The notes under the pieces: generated by a model
Database searches by the model: none
Seen by the model: the letters and a program-made list of their open reading frames with translations, nothing else
What the model was told of the DNA's origin: nothing
Program-made: the position numbers and the translations under genes
Shown here: one piece after another, positions 1 through 11,700 of the stretch
Layout of the letters: every line of letters begins with the position of its first letter
How positions within the stretch are numbered: the first letter of the stretch is position 1
NCBI GenBank assembly: GCA_002842755.1
Contig: PHDU01000016.1
Coordinates: 1 to 61,361, forward strand
Length of the DNA stretch: 61,361 bases
From: Bacteroidetes bacterium HGW-Bacteroidetes-1
GTDB taxonomy: Bacteria; Bacteroidota; Bacteroidia; Bacteroidales; F082
Direction: 5' to 3'

Positions 1-166
1 CGATCTTTGTTTGCAGCATATCCGAATAAGACACCGTCAGCGACAGGCTGATATAGACAGATATTATAAGCCAAAATCATTTTAGTAAAGTAGAATTAGT
101 TACAAATATTTAATGGAAGATAATGTTAGGCAGAAACAGTAAAATAAAGCCAGATAAAAAACCGCC

Positions 167-2308
167 TTATTTCATAAGATTTTCATCAAAATAGGTTGAA
201 ATCTTTCGAATAAGATGGGCTCTGTCGCGACCTCTTACATTGTGTTCATGACCAGGATATACAAAGTAATCTACGAGTTTGCCCTCATCAACACATTTTT
301 TAAGAAAACTCAAACTATTTTGCCAAACAACAACCGGATCCATATCGCCATGTATAAGCATCAGCTTGCCTTCTAATTTATCAACCTTATTGAGCATTGA
401 GGATTGTTCGTATCCTTCGGGGTTCGTTTGTGGAGTGTCCATATAACGCTCTCCATACATTACTTCGTAATATTTCCAGTCGATAACCGGACCCCCAGCA
501 ACCGCAACTTTAAATACTTCAGGATGATTCAGTTTCAGTGAAATCGCCATAAAACCGCCATAACTCCAGCCATCCACGCCAATTTTTTCTGTATCTACAT
601 AAGAAAGCGACTGTAGGTATTGAATCCCCTGCATCTGATCCTCGGTTTCTGTTTTTCCTGCATTGCGATGAATGACCTGTTCAAAAGCTCTGCCACGATT
701 ATCAGATCCTCTGTTGTCGAGTGTAAATACAATGTAACCTTTCTGAGCTAAATAATTGAGATAAAAATTTGCTCCTCCAAGCCAACGTTCAGTAATCATT
801 TGCGCATGCGGGCCTCCGTAAACATACACTATTACCGGATATTTTTTTGTTGAATCAAAGTCTATGGGTTTAATCATCCTGCAGAAAAGTTGCGTTCCAT
901 CCGAAGCCGGAATAGAGAACAGGGTAGTTTCGCCCAAACGATACTCTTTTAACGGATTTGCGTTTTCTTTTAAAATCCTTAATGTTTTTCCATTGGTCTG
1001 GAGTAGGGTAATCTCCCTGCTTATTGATGTATTGGAATAGTTATCGATTGCATATTTGCCACTTTTAGATATTTGGGTGGAATGTACCCCTTTTTCAGGA
1101 GTGATGCGCTGTATTGAGGCTGCTTTAAAATCTACGCTGTAGGTGTTTTGTTCCAGTGGACTTTCTTTTGTAGCTGTAAAATAAGCTTTGGTCCCTTTTG
1201 GATCAAAACCAAGAAAAACGGAGACAATCCATTCGCCTGAAGTAAGTTGACGAACTAATTTTCCATCGCTCTTATACAGGTACAGATGCTTAAAACCATC
1301 GCGCTGACTCACCCATACGAAAAGTTCATTTGATTCTTCTACAAAATACAATGGATGTAAGGGTTCAACGTATTTTTCGTCCCGCTCTTCAAAAAGTATC
1401 ATCAGCTCTTCTCCTGATACTGCATCAAATTGCTTCATTTCAAGATGGGCTTGTTCCCGATTCAGAATGCCTGCAAAAACACTTTTGCTGTCTGGATGCC
1501 AGGTCACGGAAGTAAGATATTGTTCTGAAGGTAATCCTGTTTTTAAAAAGATTGTATTTTTTTGTTCCAGATCAAAAACACCAATCAATACTTCATGACT
1601 TGTCATTCCTGCCATTGGGTAACGCTCATTTTTCAATTCAGAGATACGTTTGCTGATATCCACCAAGGGATAAGGTGTTACCATGCTTTCATCCATGTGA
1701 TAGAACGCAATCTTTTTTCCATCCGGCGACCAGAAGATCCCTTTACTAATGCCAAACTCATTGCGGTGAACTGTTTGTCCGTTTACTATGCCCTCACCAT
1801 CCGAAGTGATCTTAATATGCTGATTTCCGATCGCAACAAATAAATTATTCTCAACAGTATATGCTATGTTGAGGGATGGAAGATTAACTTCAAGGTTTGC
1901 AGCTTCTTCTGGAAGTTGTGTTATCTGAAGTATTTTTCCAGAGGGCAACACAATGTTAAATAGTTTTTTTTGGTGAAAGAAATAAGCAGATTGACTTGTA
2001 ATCCACTTCATCTGAGGAAATCGCTTTACGCTGTCAACATTTATTTCTTCAAGAGATGCATTGATCTTGTCCATAGTCAATATTTGCTCCAGATCTGATG
2101 TGTGAACATTGCCCTTTAGCATCACCCTCCCATCAACATAAGTAAATGTATCTTCATCGGCCAACCATTGAAGTTGCGACATAGCAGACGGATAAAGGGA
2201 AGTATTCAATCCGGCTGCATCTTCAGGTGTAAAGAGTTTGGTTTGCGCTTTTGTTTGCAGTACGGAAGTACTTATTAGAAATGCAAACAGGAAAAAGAAC
2301 TTGTTCAT
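167..2308 (-). CDS. Dipeptidyl peptidase IV-like S9 family serine peptidase, secreted
   Basis: A 713-residue exported prolyl oligopeptidase-family protein that should release N-terminal dipeptides, often after proline, in the periplasm or at the cell surface. An N-terminal signal peptide ends near the AQT motif at about residue 22. A DPP-IV-type beta-propeller occupies about residues 90-440 and an alpha/beta hydrolase domain about 480-713. The nucleophile lies in GWSYGG (Ser about 582), the acid in HGDMDPV (Asp about 657) and the base in PGHEHN (His about 689). The length fits bacterial DPP-IV. It starts at an ATG followed directly by the signal sequence. The next gene upstream is 270 bases away, so it is probably transcribed alone. 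Family assignment is firm; the exact substrate is inferred. Confidence 0.93.
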   Translation of the reverse strand: MNKFFFLFAFLISTSVLQTKAQTKLFTPEDAAGLNTSLYPSAMSQLQWLADEDTFTYVDGRVMLKGNVHTSDLEQILTMDKINASLEEINVDSVKRFPQMKWITSQSAYFFHQKKLFNIVLPSGKILQITQLPEEAANLEVNLPSLNIAYTVENNLFVAIGNQHIKITSDGEGIVNGQTVHRNEFGISKGIFWSPDGKKIAFYHMDESMVTPYPLVDISKRISELKNERYPMAGMTSHEVLIGVFDLEQKNTIFLKTGLPSEQYLTSVTWHPDSKSVFAGILNREQAHLEMKQFDAVSGEELMILFEERDEKYVEPLHPLYFVEESNELFVWVSQRDGFKHLYLYKSDGKLVRQLTSGEWIVSVFLGFDPKGTKAYFTATKESPLEQNTYSVDFKAASIQRITPEKGVHSTQISKSGKYAIDNYSNTSISREITLLQTNGKTLRILKENANPLKEYRLGETTLFSIPASDGTQLFCRMIKPIDFDSTKKYPVIVYVYGGPHAQMITERWLGGANFYLNYLAQKGYIVFTLDNRGSDNRGRAFEQVIHRNAGKTETEDQMQGIQYLQSLSYVDTEKIGVDGWSYGGFMAISLKLNHPEVFKVAVAGGPVIDWKYYEVMYGERYMDTPQTNPEGYEQSSMLNKVDKLEGKLMLIHGDMDPVVVWQNSLSFLKKCVDEGKLVDYFVYPGHEHNVRGRDRAHLIRKISTYFDENLMK

Positions 2309-2581
2309 TACAATAGATGTTTAATTTAAAAAATTATTATGCTTCAAATGGTTCTGCTTTGATTTATGCCTTTCAAATCCAGTTTTTGGATAGATTTTTA
2401 TTTTTTGGAATTCGGTTGGAAAATTAGCAATAATTAAAAACATGGTAGATTGTAATCAGTTTAAGGCTTACACAGGTAAAGGATTGGTTTTTTGAATTAT
2501 TATTGCAGATCCTTACAATGGATATGATTCTGGCCAACACAGATTATGCCATGGAAGTCTTTGAATGGATCATTTGCTTTT

Positions 2582-3310
2582 TTATTGCGAACCATGAACA
2601 GCATCTGCAATTGATTGAAGAAGAGAAGGGTTTTCTTCGAGAATATTACCAATCACAATAACATCTGCACCGGCACTTGCTAATTTAGAAGCACATTCAG
2701 GGGTACGTATTCCTCCTCCTACAATCAGCGGAATTCCAATACTTTGCTTCACTGCTTTCACCATCATTTCAGGAACATTGTTGATAGCCCCTGAACCAGC
2801 ATCCATGAAAATTAGTTTCATTCCCAGCATTTCACCTGCCATTGCCGTGCACATGGCAATATCATTTTTATCTGCAGGAATAGGAAAACTGTTGCTCATA
2901 TAACTAACTGTTGTAGGGCGACCGCTTTCAATGAGCATATAGCCTGTTGATAGTACTTCGAGGCCACTCAATCTAAGATAAGGAGCTGCTATCACATGCC
3001 TTCCAATTAACATTTCTGCATTTCGTCCGGAAATCAGGGAGAGAAACAGAAATCCGTCTGCATTTGAACTTAGCTGATGGGAGTTACCTGGAAATAAAAC
3101 TACAGGAATAGATGAGGAAACTTTTAATAATTTTATACAATGGTCAAGATTATTATCGGTGAGCAACGACCCTCCCACAAAAAAGAAATCAACACCTACC
3201 TCAGCAGACTTTTGTGCAATATGTACAATTTCTTCGTCTGATGGCTTGTCAGGATCAATGAGAACAGCAAGCTTCTTACCGGATTGAAGGAACTTTTCGT
3301 GAATAGTCAT
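2582..3310 (-). CDS. Geranylgeranylglyceryl/heptaprenylglyceryl phosphate synthase (PcrB/GGGPS family, group II-like)
   Basis: A 242-residue TIM-barrel prenyltransferase homologue. Archaeal members join geranylgeranyl diphosphate to sn-glycerol-1-phosphate, the first ether-lipid step; Bacillus PcrB uses heptaprenyl diphosphate. Visible family motifs are LIDPDKP (about 18-23), FVGGSLLTD (about 44-52), PVVLFPGNS (about 69-77), the YLRLSGLEVLSTGYML segment, the FMDAGSG loop, and the phosphate-binding LIVGGGIRTPE and GADVIVIGN segments near the C-terminus. Homologues are known in Bacteroidota, where the physiological product is not well settled. It lies 108 bases downstream of metF on the same strand, so readthrough is possible but no functional link is evident. 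ATG start, normal length. Confidence 0.9.
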   Translation of the reverse strand: MTIHEKFLQSGKKLAVLIDPDKPSDEEIVHIAQKSAEVGVDFFFVGGSLLTDNNLDHCIKLLKVSSSIPVVLFPGNSHQLSSNADGFLFLSLISGRNAEMLIGRHVIAAPYLRLSGLEVLSTGYMLIESGRPTTVSYMSNSFPIPADKNDIAMCTAMAGEMLGMKLIFMDAGSGAINNVPEMMVKAVKQSIGIPLIVGGGIRTPECASKLASAGADVIVIGNILEENPSLLQSIADAVHGSQ

Positions 3311-3418
3311 TCTGAAAAAAGTTGTTTAAAGTGCAAATATAATGTTTCCCTAAATTATTTCTAAAAGAATCCTATTCACTTAAAGTATTTTATAGATTTC
3401 CAACAGGTTACTTCGCTG

Positions 3419-4384
3419 TCAGAATACTGCTTTTGCAATTTTTACAATGTTATCAGCTCTTCCCATGGTATAAAAGTGAATGACCGGGGTTTTCCTGCTG
3501 ATAAGTTCATGGCATTGGGTGATAGACCATTCCACACCAACTTGCCGGACTTGCTGGTTGTCTTTACACTTCAGCACTTCTTTCACCAGCGCATCGGGGA
3601 GGTCAATGTTAAATGTTTGAGGTAAGGTGTTTAGTTGTCCTAAAGCAGAAATAGGTTTAATGCCTGGGATAATTGGCACATTGATGCCAGCTGCACGGCA
3701 CCGATCCACAAAATTAAAGAACCGTGTATTATCAAAAAACATCTGGGTAACTATATATTCAGCACCGGCTTCGATTTTCTTTTTTAAAAAGTGTAGATCA
3801 GCCTCCATATTGGGAGCTTCGATATGTTTTTCGGGATAACCGGCCACTCCAATGCTGAAGTCCGTCGGGGTGGAGTTAAGCAAATCTTCTTCAAGATAAA
3901 TTCCTTTGTTGAGGTCGCTGATTTGTTTCACCAATTCCTCAGAATGGCTATGCCCTCCTGATTCTGCCTGGAATTGTTTCATGGATGGCTGAGCATCACC
4001 CCGAATTACCAATAAATTTTTGATGCCTAAAAAATGTAGGTCAATCAGGGCGTTTTCCGTTTCCTCACGGGTAAAGCCTCCGCAAATGATATGTGGGACA
4101 ACATTTAAGCCATATTGATACATAACAGCAGCAGCAATTCCAACAGTTCCAGGTCTTTTGCGAATCGTTTTCTTTTCGAGAAGACCATTGGGAAGCGTTT
4201 TATATGCAAACTCTTCCTGATGATAGGTTACATTTACAAAAGCGGGGTCAAATTCCATGAGAGGCTCAATCGTATGTTGAATATTCTCGATATTCTGACC
4301 TTTTAATGGTGGCAGCAGTTCAAATGAAAAAAGTGTTTTTTCAGATGCTGCAATATGCTCGTTTACTTTGAGTAACTTATTCAT
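3419..4384 (-). CDS. metF: Methylenetetrahydrofolate reductase
   Basis: A 321-residue FAD-dependent reductase that makes 5-methyltetrahydrofolate, the methyl donor used by the methionine synthase encoded just upstream. The N-terminal FSFELLPP motif carries the catalytic Glu (about 22). NVTYH, PHIICGG, LVIRGD and GVAGYPEKH are typical MTHFR segments, and the TQMFFDN motif lies in the C-terminal half of the barrel. The protein is slightly longer than E. coli MetF. It begins 73 bases after the metH stop on the same strand, so metH and metF probably form one transcript under the SAM-I riboswitch found ahead of metH. ATG start. Confidence 0.96.
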   Translation of the reverse strand: MNKLLKVNEHIAASEKTLFSFELLPPLKGQNIENIQHTIEPLMEFDPAFVNVTYHQEEFAYKTLPNGLLEKKTIRKRPGTVGIAAAVMYQYGLNVVPHIICGGFTREETENALIDLHFLGIKNLLVIRGDAQPSMKQFQAESGGHSHSEELVKQISDLNKGIYLEEDLLNSTPTDFSIGVAGYPEKHIEAPNMEADLHFLKKKIEAGAEYIVTQMFFDNTRFFNFVDRCRAAGINVPIIPGIKPISALGQLNTLPQTFNIDLPDALVKEVLKCKDNQQVRQVGVEWSITQCHELISRKTPVIHFYTMGRADNIVKIAKAVF

Positions 4385-4457
4385 TTTTCAATTGATATAT
4401 CTTAGTTTTTTACAGGTTAAGAATTTGTGACTTAAGATAGTCTGGTTCACTTAAAAG

Positions 4458-7400
4458 CTATTTGTAATTCAAGTTTGCGTTAAGCAGTCGCTCAGTTTCC
4501 ATCGCGCTAAGGTGCTTTCTGTTTGCATAATTGAGTACCTGATCAGTACTTATTTTACCAACATTGAAGTACTGAGCATCTGGGTGTGCGAAGTAAAAAC
4601 CACTCACAGCTGCCGGAGGCCACATGGCAAAGTTTTCTGTCAATTGAACTCCTGTATTTTTCTCTGCTTCCAGAAGCTTAAAAAGCACCTGTTTTTCTGA
4701 ATGTTCAGGACAGGCAGGATAGCCTGGAGCAGGGCGGATTCCCTGATAACCTTCCTTTAAAATTTCTTCAATCCGGAGTTTTTCATTTGGATCGTATCCC
4801 CATAAATCTTTACGGACAAGTTCGTGCAGATATTCAGCAAATGCTTCTGCAAGCCTGTCTGCAATCACTTTCACCATGATAGCACTATAGTCATCCTGTA
4901 ATGATTCATAGTGTTTAACCAATTCCTCAGAACCATGACCCGCCGTAACAACAAAAGCACCTAAGTAATCCTTCATCCCCGAATGGATTGGAGCAATAAA
5001 ATCAGACAATGAAAGATTAGGTATATCCTCTTTTTTCTCCTGTTGGTTTCTTAAAAACTCAAAACGAGCTTTTTCAATGGTTTCATTTTCAGGATTATAT
5101 AGAATTACTGTCTCATCGATGGAGTTGGCGGGAAAAATACCAGCAATGCCTTTAGCTTTTAAAGATTTATTTTGAATGATGGTTTTCAGCATTTTTTGAG
5201 CATCATCAAAAAGTATGCGCGCTTCCTTCCCTTTAAGAGGATCATCTAAAATTTGCGGATATTTGCCACTAAGCCGCCAGGAGTGGAAGAAAAAAGTCCA
5301 ATCAATGTAAGGTACCAATGTTTCCAGGGGCTGATCCTCAAAGACGGTTATACCTGGTTTCAAAGGTTGATAAACAGTTTTTTCATTGAACTGGCCCTTG
5401 TACTTATTTTCACAAGCCTTTTGAAATGAAAGGTATTGATCATCGCTCTGGCTGAGGCGGTATTTTATGCGCAAATTTTCATAGCGCTCTTTCATTTGTA
5501 GAATATAGGCATTGCGTTTTTCAGGCTGAGAAAGCAATTCAGATATGACACCAATAACCTTTGAAGCATCACGAACGTGAATTACAGGTTCGTGATAGAC
5601 TGGTTCAACTTTCACGGCTGTGTGAACTTCCGACGTTGTAGCGCCACCAATTAGCAAGGGAATATGGAGGTTCAATCGCGTCATCTCTGATGCAACGTGC
5701 ACCATTTCCTCAAGTGAAGGTGTGATCAAACCACTCAGGCCGATGATATCGACTTTTTCTTCCTGGGCAGTTTTTAAAATTTTGTCAGCCGGCACCATCA
5801 CTCCAAGGTCAATAACTTCATAGTTGTTGCATGCCAATACAACTCCAACAATATTTTTCCCGATATCATGAACATCGCCTTTTACCGTTGCCAGCAAAAC
5901 TTTTCCCGCTGAGGAAGACTCGGATACTTTTTCCAACTCTATGTATGGAAGCAGTACCGCTACTGCTTTTTTCATGACTCTGGCGCTTTTTACTACCTGC
6001 GGCAAAAACATTTTGCCACTGCCAAAAAGATCGCCTACAATGCCCATGCCGTCCATCAAAGGGCCTTCTATTACATCCAATGCCCGTGAGTATTGAGGTC
6101 TTGCCTCCAGTACATCCTCTTCAATATAATCAGTAATACCTTTAATAAGAGCATGTTTGAGGCGCTCTTGTACAGAAACATCACGCCATGCATCTATTTT
6201 CTCTTCTTTCTTATCCTTACCTTTTAGGTTCTCAGCAAATACCAGCAAGCGTTCCGTGGCATCTTTTCGTCTATTGAGTACTAAATCCTCTGTGAGCTCA
6301 AGTAAATCAGGAGGGATTTCATCATAAATCTGGAGCATTCCTGGGTTAACAATACCCATATCCATACCAGCTTTTATGGCGTGAAAAAGAAATACTGAAT
6401 GGATGGCCTCACGAACAATATCGTTTCCACGAAAAGAGAACGAAAGATTACTCACTCCACCACTCACCTTGCAGTAAGGTAAGTTTTGTTTGATCCACTC
6501 AACGGTCTTGATGTAATCAACTGCATAATTATTGTGCTCTTCAATGCCTGTACCAATTGCTAAAATATTGGGATCGAATATGATATCATTTGCTGGAAAA
6601 TTAAGCTCTTTTGTGAGTATATCATAAGCACGTTGACAGATCTCAGTTTTTCTTTCGAAAGAGGCTGCTTGACCCTGCTCATCAAACGCCATCACTACTA
6701 CAGCTGCACCGTATTTCCGGATTAAGTGGGCCTGCTGCTTGAAAATTTCTTCGCCCTCTTTCATGCTTATAGAATTCACAATAGCCTTGCCCTGAAGGCA
6801 TTTGAGACCTGCCTCGAGAACCTCCCATTTTGAAGAGTCAATCATGATTGGAAGCCTGGCAATATCAGGCTCAGACATCAGAATATGGAGGAATCGCGTC
6901 ATTTCAGCTTTTGCATCGAGCATGCCATCATCCATGTTTACATCAATAATCTGGGCTCCGCCTTCCACCTGATGACGGGCAACGCTCAAAGCCTCATCGT
7001 ATTTTTTTTCTCGAATGAGACGGGCAAATTTAATCGACCCACTCACATTGGTGCGCTCACCAATATTGACAAAATTGCTTTCGCGACTAACTTTGAGCGC
7101 TTCAAGGCCTGTAAGAATGGTCTGGGTTTTAATCTCAGGGGCTCTTCGCGGAACAGAATTGAGGGCAATTTTGGCAAAAGTCCGGATATGTTCCGGAGTA
7201 GTACCACAGCAGCCTCCAACGATATTTACAAATCCATTTGAAACAAAATCATGGATATGGTTTGCCATCATAGCAGGAGATTCATCATACTCACCTATTT
7301 CGTTTGGCAGTCCTGCATTGGGATATGCGCTTACAGGTAAAGAAGCATGTTTTGAAAGTTCTTCAAGATATGGACGCATTTCGCTTGCCCCAAGTGCACA

Positions 7401-8138
7401 ATTCAATCCAATACTCAAAAGATCGAGATGCGAAACTGAATGAAGAAAGGCTTCTACTGTTTGGCCGGAAAGTGTACGCCCGCTTGCATCTGTTATAGTG
7501 CCGGAAACCATTACAGGAAACTTTTCTCCTCTTTCATCCTGCAACTGTTGTATTGCAAAAAGGGCAGCTTTGGCATTGAGCGTGTCGAAAACTGTTTCAA
7601 CAAGTAAAATTTCAGCTCCTCCATCAATCAGCGCTGAGGCTTGTTCATAATAATTATTTACAAGATCATCGTAACTCACAGCCCGGTAACCAGGGTCATT
7701 AACATCAGGCGACATTGAAGCTGTTTTGTTTGTTGGTCCTAATGCTCCTGCTACATATCTTGGTTTTGAAGGATCACGTTCAGTGTATTCATCTGCAGCT
7801 TGTCTGGCAAGGCGTGCTGCCTCGAAGTTGATTTCACTCACAAAAGATTCCATTCTGTAATCCGATTGTGAAATACGAGTGCCATTAAAGGTATTGGTTT
7901 CAATAATATCGGCGCCTGCTTCAAGATATTGCCTGTGTATGTCAAGAATTATCTGCTGCTGAGTAAGACAAAGTAAATCATTGTTACCTTTTAGGTCTTT
8001 GGGATGGTTAACAAAGCGCTCACCACGATAATCCTTTTCGCTCAGTTTATAGCGCTGTATCATTGTTCCCATGGCTCCATCAAGAACCAGCACTCTGTCG
8101 TTTAGCAGTTCCCTTATGGGAGGTTTTTGTAGTTTCAT
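4458..8138 (-). CDS. metH: Cobalamin-dependent methionine synthase
   Basis: A 1226-residue full-length MetH that transfers a methyl group from 5-methyl-THF to homocysteine through cobalamin. Domains in order: the homocysteine S-methyltransferase barrel (about 1-330, zinc ligands in GLNC and GGCCGTTP); the pterin-binding domain (about 350-610, starting [11 protein letters not shown]); the B12 cap and Rossmann domain (about 640-880, with cobalt-ligand motif DVHDIGKN); and the C-terminal SAM-dependent reactivation domain, which includes [12 protein letters not shown]. No domain is missing. Expression is probably controlled by the SAM-I riboswitch in its long leader. The ATG start immediately precedes the conserved region beginning [18 protein letters not shown]. 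metF follows directly. Confidence 0.97.
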   Translation of the reverse strand: MKLQKPPIRELLNDRVLVLDGAMGTMIQRYKLSEKDYRGERFVNHPKDLKGNNDLLCLTQQQIILDIHRQYLEAGADIIETNTFNGTRISQSDYRMESFVSEINFEAARLARQAADEYTERDPSKPRYVAGALGPTNKTASMSPDVNDPGYRAVSYDDLVNNYYEQASALIDGGAEILLVETVFDTLNAKAALFAIQQLQDERGEKFPVMVSGTITDASGRTLSGQTVEAFLHSVSHLDLLSIGLNCALGASEMRPYLEELSKHASLPVSAYPNAGLPNEIGEYDESPAMMANHIHDFVSNGFVNIVGGCCGTTPEHIRTFAKIALNSVPRRAPEIKTQTILTGLEALKVSRESNFVNIGERTNVSGSIKFARLIREKKYDEALSVARHQVEGGAQIIDVNMDDGMLDAKAEMTRFLHILMSEPDIARLPIMIDSSKWEVLEAGLKCLQGKAIVNSISMKEGEEIFKQQAHLIRKYGAAVVVMAFDEQGQAASFERKTEICQRAYDILTKELNFPANDIIFDPNILAIGTGIEEHNNYAVDYIKTVEWIKQNLPYCKVSGGVSNLSFSFRGNDIVREAIHSVFLFHAIKAGMDMGIVNPGMLQIYDEIPPDLLELTEDLVLNRRKDATERLLVFAENLKGKDKKEEKIDAWRDVSVQERLKHALIKGITDYIEEDVLEARPQYSRALDVIEGPLMDGMGIVGDLFGSGKMFLPQVVKSARVMKKAVAVLLPYIELEKVSESSSAGKVLLATVKGDVHDIGKNIVGVVLACNNYEVIDLGVMVPADKILKTAQEEKVDIIGLSGLITPSLEEMVHVASEMTRLNLHIPLLIGGATTSEVHTAVKVEPVYHEPVIHVRDASKVIGVISELLSQPEKRNAYILQMKERYENLRIKYRLSQSDDQYLSFQKACENKYKGQFNEKTVYQPLKPGITVFEDQPLETLVPYIDWTFFFHSWRLSGKYPQILDDPLKGKEARILFDDAQKMLKTIIQNKSLKAKGIAGIFPANSIDETVILYNPENETIEKARFEFLRNQQEKKEDIPNLSLSDFIAPIHSGMKDYLGAFVVTAGHGSEELVKHYESLQDDYSAIMVKVIADRLAEAFAEYLHELVRKDLWGYDPNEKLRIEEILKEGYQGIRPAPGYPACPEHSEKQVLFKLLEAEKNTGVQLTENFAMWPPAAVSGFYFAHPDAQYFNVGKISTDQVLNYANRKHLSAMETERLLNANLNYK

Positions 8139-8262
8139 TCAAGAAAATATTTTACAAATCAAGCGAATGAACAGCATAAATGTTCATAATCAATACATGA
8201 AGACTCACATTTTGTGATAATGGCTGTATAATCGCATTCTTTGCATGAGGTTAACACTTTTA

Positions 8263-8367
8263 ATTTATCATCTCCCGATTTCCCGGGATTAGGTCTTAGC
8301 ACCACTCCCTGCCGGGAAGGTTGCTAGAGCTTCGCAGAGCCTAATCTCTCCACTCTTCTTTATAAAT
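8263..8367 (-). promoter_or_regulatory. SAM-I (S-box) riboswitch in the metH leader
   Basis: Read on the minus strand the leader shows S-box landmarks in order: the 5' P1 arm ATTTAT (8367-8362), the AGTGGAGAGATTAGG segment, GCGAAGCTC-TAGCAACC, a P3 hairpin with TTCCC pairing to GGGAG, the conserved GGTGCTAA core, a P4 hairpin with CCCG pairing to CGGG, and the 3' P1 arm ATAAAT (8268-8263). P1 arms pair perfectly over 6 bases. It lies about 35 bases after the predicted transcription start and 125 bases before the metH ATG. Sensing SAM to repress metH is established for this RNA class. No terminator with a U-tract follows, so control may act on translation. Confidence 0.88.
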
Positions 8368-8408
8368 CAAAGGCCTTTCTTTAGGAAGGACAATTGATAT
8401 ATGCGCTA

Positions 8409-8437
8409 CAAAAATAGAAAAAAAATATTTCTCACAA
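8409..8437 (-). promoter_or_regulatory. Promoter of metH (Bacteroidota -33/-7 type)
   Basis: On the minus strand TTG (8437-8435), 18 bases, then TATTTTTG (8416-8409), matching TTG-N17-23-TAnnTTTG. The start of transcription would be near 8402, just before the SAM-I riboswitch. Confidence 0.6.
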
Positions 8438-8441
8438 TTAT

Positions 8442-8456
8442 TTAGAAACTTTCTAA
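8442..8456. promoter_or_regulatory. Perfect dyad TTAGAAA-C-TTTCTAA upstream of the metH promoter
   Basis: A 15-base perfect inverted repeat lies 4 bases upstream of the -33 element of the metH promoter, a position suited to an activator or repressor. No factor can be named. The rest of the 8139-8786 spacer holds the riboswitch and metH promoter on the minus strand and the upstream region of tamB on the plus strand; I see no gene in it. Confidence 0.3.
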
Positions 8457-8786
8457 GTAAAGTTTTCTTTTATGTATTGTAAGTGTAGACATTTCCGAAA
8501 CCCGTTACAGGTAGGCCATTTATTAAAATGACTGAAGAAGTAAATCAAAGATACTCTGTTTTCCTTGCCCTGTGTCCAGCCCGCTTTGTGCCCTGCGATG
8601 TGGGAATAATGCAACTCTTCACGACAATTGTGTAACGCATTTATTGGCGATTTTATTCATTTTTGTACTCTTGTAAATAGTTGTTCAGGCCTATGCCCGT
8701 AAGGTCAAAAGATAATACTGCCCGGACTGCAATGGAAAAAAATATTTGAGCATGATAGTTGCTTCATCAGTATCCCGTTTTTGAAG

Positions 8787-11700
8787 ATGAATAAATTTGG
8801 TACTATTCTGAAAAAAATATTGAGAGTGATCCTTTGGGTGGCCCTCAGTTTTGTGGTGCTGTTTATTCTGGTCGCCCTGCTGATTCAGGTTCCTGCTATT
8901 CAAAACAAGATTACCGGATATGCGATTGATTTTGTCAGCAGCAAAACCCAAACCAGGATAGAGCTGAAAAAAATCGCTATCTCCTTTCCCAAATCTGTGG
9001 TTATAAAAGGGCTATTTCTTGAAGATGTCCAGAAGGACACATTGATTTATGCAGGCGAAGTTAAAGTCAACATCGGGTTGTTTGCACTGCTCAAAAACAA
9101 GATTGATATCAACTCTTTCGAGCTTGAAGATGCTGTGGTCAACCTCCGTCGCACCGAAGCTGATTCCCTGTTTAACTTTAATTTCCTGCTTACTGCATTC
9201 AGCGATACGGCCAGTCAAAAAGCGGTAAAGCCTGAAAAAAACAACAAATGGGTTATCAATGTAGGTAAGGTCGGGTTACGAAATATCCGTTTTCTATTTG
9301 ACGATCAATACGGTGGGACTTATGCTGCGCTGAATATGAAGCAATTAAAGCTGACAATGGACCGGATCGACTTTGCAAATTTAATTTTTGATATTGACGT
9401 AGTAACGATTGAACACCTGATGGCTGATGTGCTGATCAGTAAATCCTCAACATCGAAAGAGTCAGAATCGGGGAACGTATTACCGAAAATATCAGCCGAC
9501 AAAATAAATATCAGCGATGCCCACATCAGCTACGGTGATTCAGCCATCAGGCAATCTGTAATTGCTGCTGTTAAACGACTCGAGTTGAAAAATTCTGCCA
9601 TCGACCTGGATATGCAAACCGTTTCATCGGCAGTGGTTCAACTATCGGAAAGTGATGTCCGATACAAATCAGTTGAAAAGGTATCATCATCCGAAGAAGC
9701 CGGATTGAATGACAACACCAAAGCAGGAAACAGCAACTGGATAGTAATGGTCGGACGCATTGTACTGGATGACAATAACCTGGCATACAATGTTGTGAAC
9801 ACACCGGTATTAAAAAATGTCTTTGATGTAAATCATATGATTTACAAAAAATTAACGCTGAAAGCCAATGATTTCTTCTGGTCACTGGCAAAAACAGAAG
9901 TTTCTGTAATGGAATTTTCTACGATTGACCAGCATAACTTTTCAATCAGTCAGTTTGAAACGGATTTCAGCATGGATCCACATTCTATAACGGCTAAAAA
10001 GTTGATTGTCAAAACCGACAATTCTGCCATTGATGCTGACCTGAATATCCGGTTTTCATCCCTGGCATCGCTGAAAGATTCACTGCCATTTATGACCCTG
10101 AATGTGGATATGAGAAATGTACAGGTCAGAAATTCCGACATTGGCTATTTCAATGCAGGGCTTTATAAACAGCCTTTTTTCAAAAACGCGATGAACATAA
10201 CGACTGTTTCAGGAAGTGTGAAAGGGACTGTCAATAATCTGAGTGGAAAAAACCTGTCCATCAAAACCGGAAGCAACACCAATGTAAAAACCGATTTTAC
10301 CATCAGAGGGTTGCCCAATGTGGAAACAGCCTGGTTTAGTTTTCCAAATCTTATCATTAATTCAGGTAGAAAAGATATTAAAATGATGGCTGGTGCAGCA
10401 ATCCCCGATAGCATTTCGCTGCCGGAAACCATAGGACTGCGGGTAAATTTCAAAGGTGAGATGAAGGCTTTTGTCACAACAGTTGCCATGAACAGTAGCT
10501 ATGGATCGGCAGATGTTACGGCTTCGGTAGATAAGAGCGAAAATTTCAATAGCAAAATAAGTCTGGTTAAGTTCGATGTTGGACAACTATTGATGGACAC
10601 CGCGATGTTTGGCCCTGTTTCGCTAAAAGCGGAAACCAGCGGGCGGGGCCTTGACAAAAATACAATCAGGGCAGAAATCAAAGCGGATATTTCTCAGTTC
10701 TATTTAAACCGTTACGACTATCATAATCTGATCATAGATGGCGATATTACCGGTCAGAAATTCGATGGGCAAATCAACCTCGACGATCAATATGCAGCTT
10801 TTGACTTTGACGGGATGGTTAACATGAATCCAAGCGAGGAGCAGTATAAATTCAAGCTGAACCTCAAAGGGGCCAACCTCCAGAAACTGAAGATTTCAGA
10901 CAAGGACATCCGGATCAGTCTGAAGGCAGAATCTGATCTGAAAGGTAAAACCGCCGATGAAATCAACGGAACAGCCGGAATCACAAAAATTTACATCGCC
11001 CATGAAGACAAGGAATATCTGCTCGAATCCTTTATGCTCGCTTCCATCAACGAATCGAAAAAGAGTGAATTGACAGTAAGCAATGCGCTGGTTGGCTTAA
11101 AGTACAAAGGAACTTTTTCGCCGGCATTCCTCGCAAGGGAGATCAAAAATTTCCTGAATAATTATTTCCCGTTTTCGGAGCCCGATCTGCTGGCAGGCGG
11201 GTATGATCACCAGAATTTTGAATTTGAGTTACAGCTCCACAACCATCCAATTCTGGCAGATTTATTCGTGCCCCAATTGAAGGAATTTGAGCCTGGATTG
11301 ATCAAAGGAAGTTTTGATAGTGAGAAAGGTGATCTGAAACTGGATGCCGAAATGAAAAAAATCGTTTATGGCTCCACTGAAATCAGGAACCTGATCCTGG
11401 ATGTAAGTTCAGACACGAATGCCCTGAACTATAAAATTACCAGTACCAAAGTATCAGGTCCGCAATTCAATCTCGATAACTTTCTGATCACCGGACAACT
11501 GGCCGAATCAACCATTGTTGCCACAATCTCATCCATCGATGACAGGCAAAACAAAAAACTGCTGATCAATGCTCAGATTGTAAAGGACAGTGCTATCTAC
11601 ATACTTACACTCAATCCCAAAGATTTTTACCTGATGAACGACCGCTGGGACATTGCTGCTGATAATTACGTTGCATTTGGGGAAAAGGGATTTTTAATCC

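Noticed and set aside
1-80. Open minus-strand frame from an ATG at 80 running off the left edge (MILAYNICLYQ start)
   Set aside because: Only about 26 codons are visible, a second frame is also open, and no family similarity or consensus promoter was found.
7015-7443. 142-codon plus-strand frame inside metH
   Set aside because: Antisense shadow of a full-length, well-conserved metH; no independent features.
8691-8951. 86-codon minus-strand frame overlapping the tamB start
   Set aside because: Overlaps the tamB anchor on the other strand and its composition is not protein-like.
9571-9891. Cys/His-rich 106-codon minus-strand frame within tamB
   Set aside because: Out-of-frame shadow of tamB; the odd composition comes from reading the other strand.
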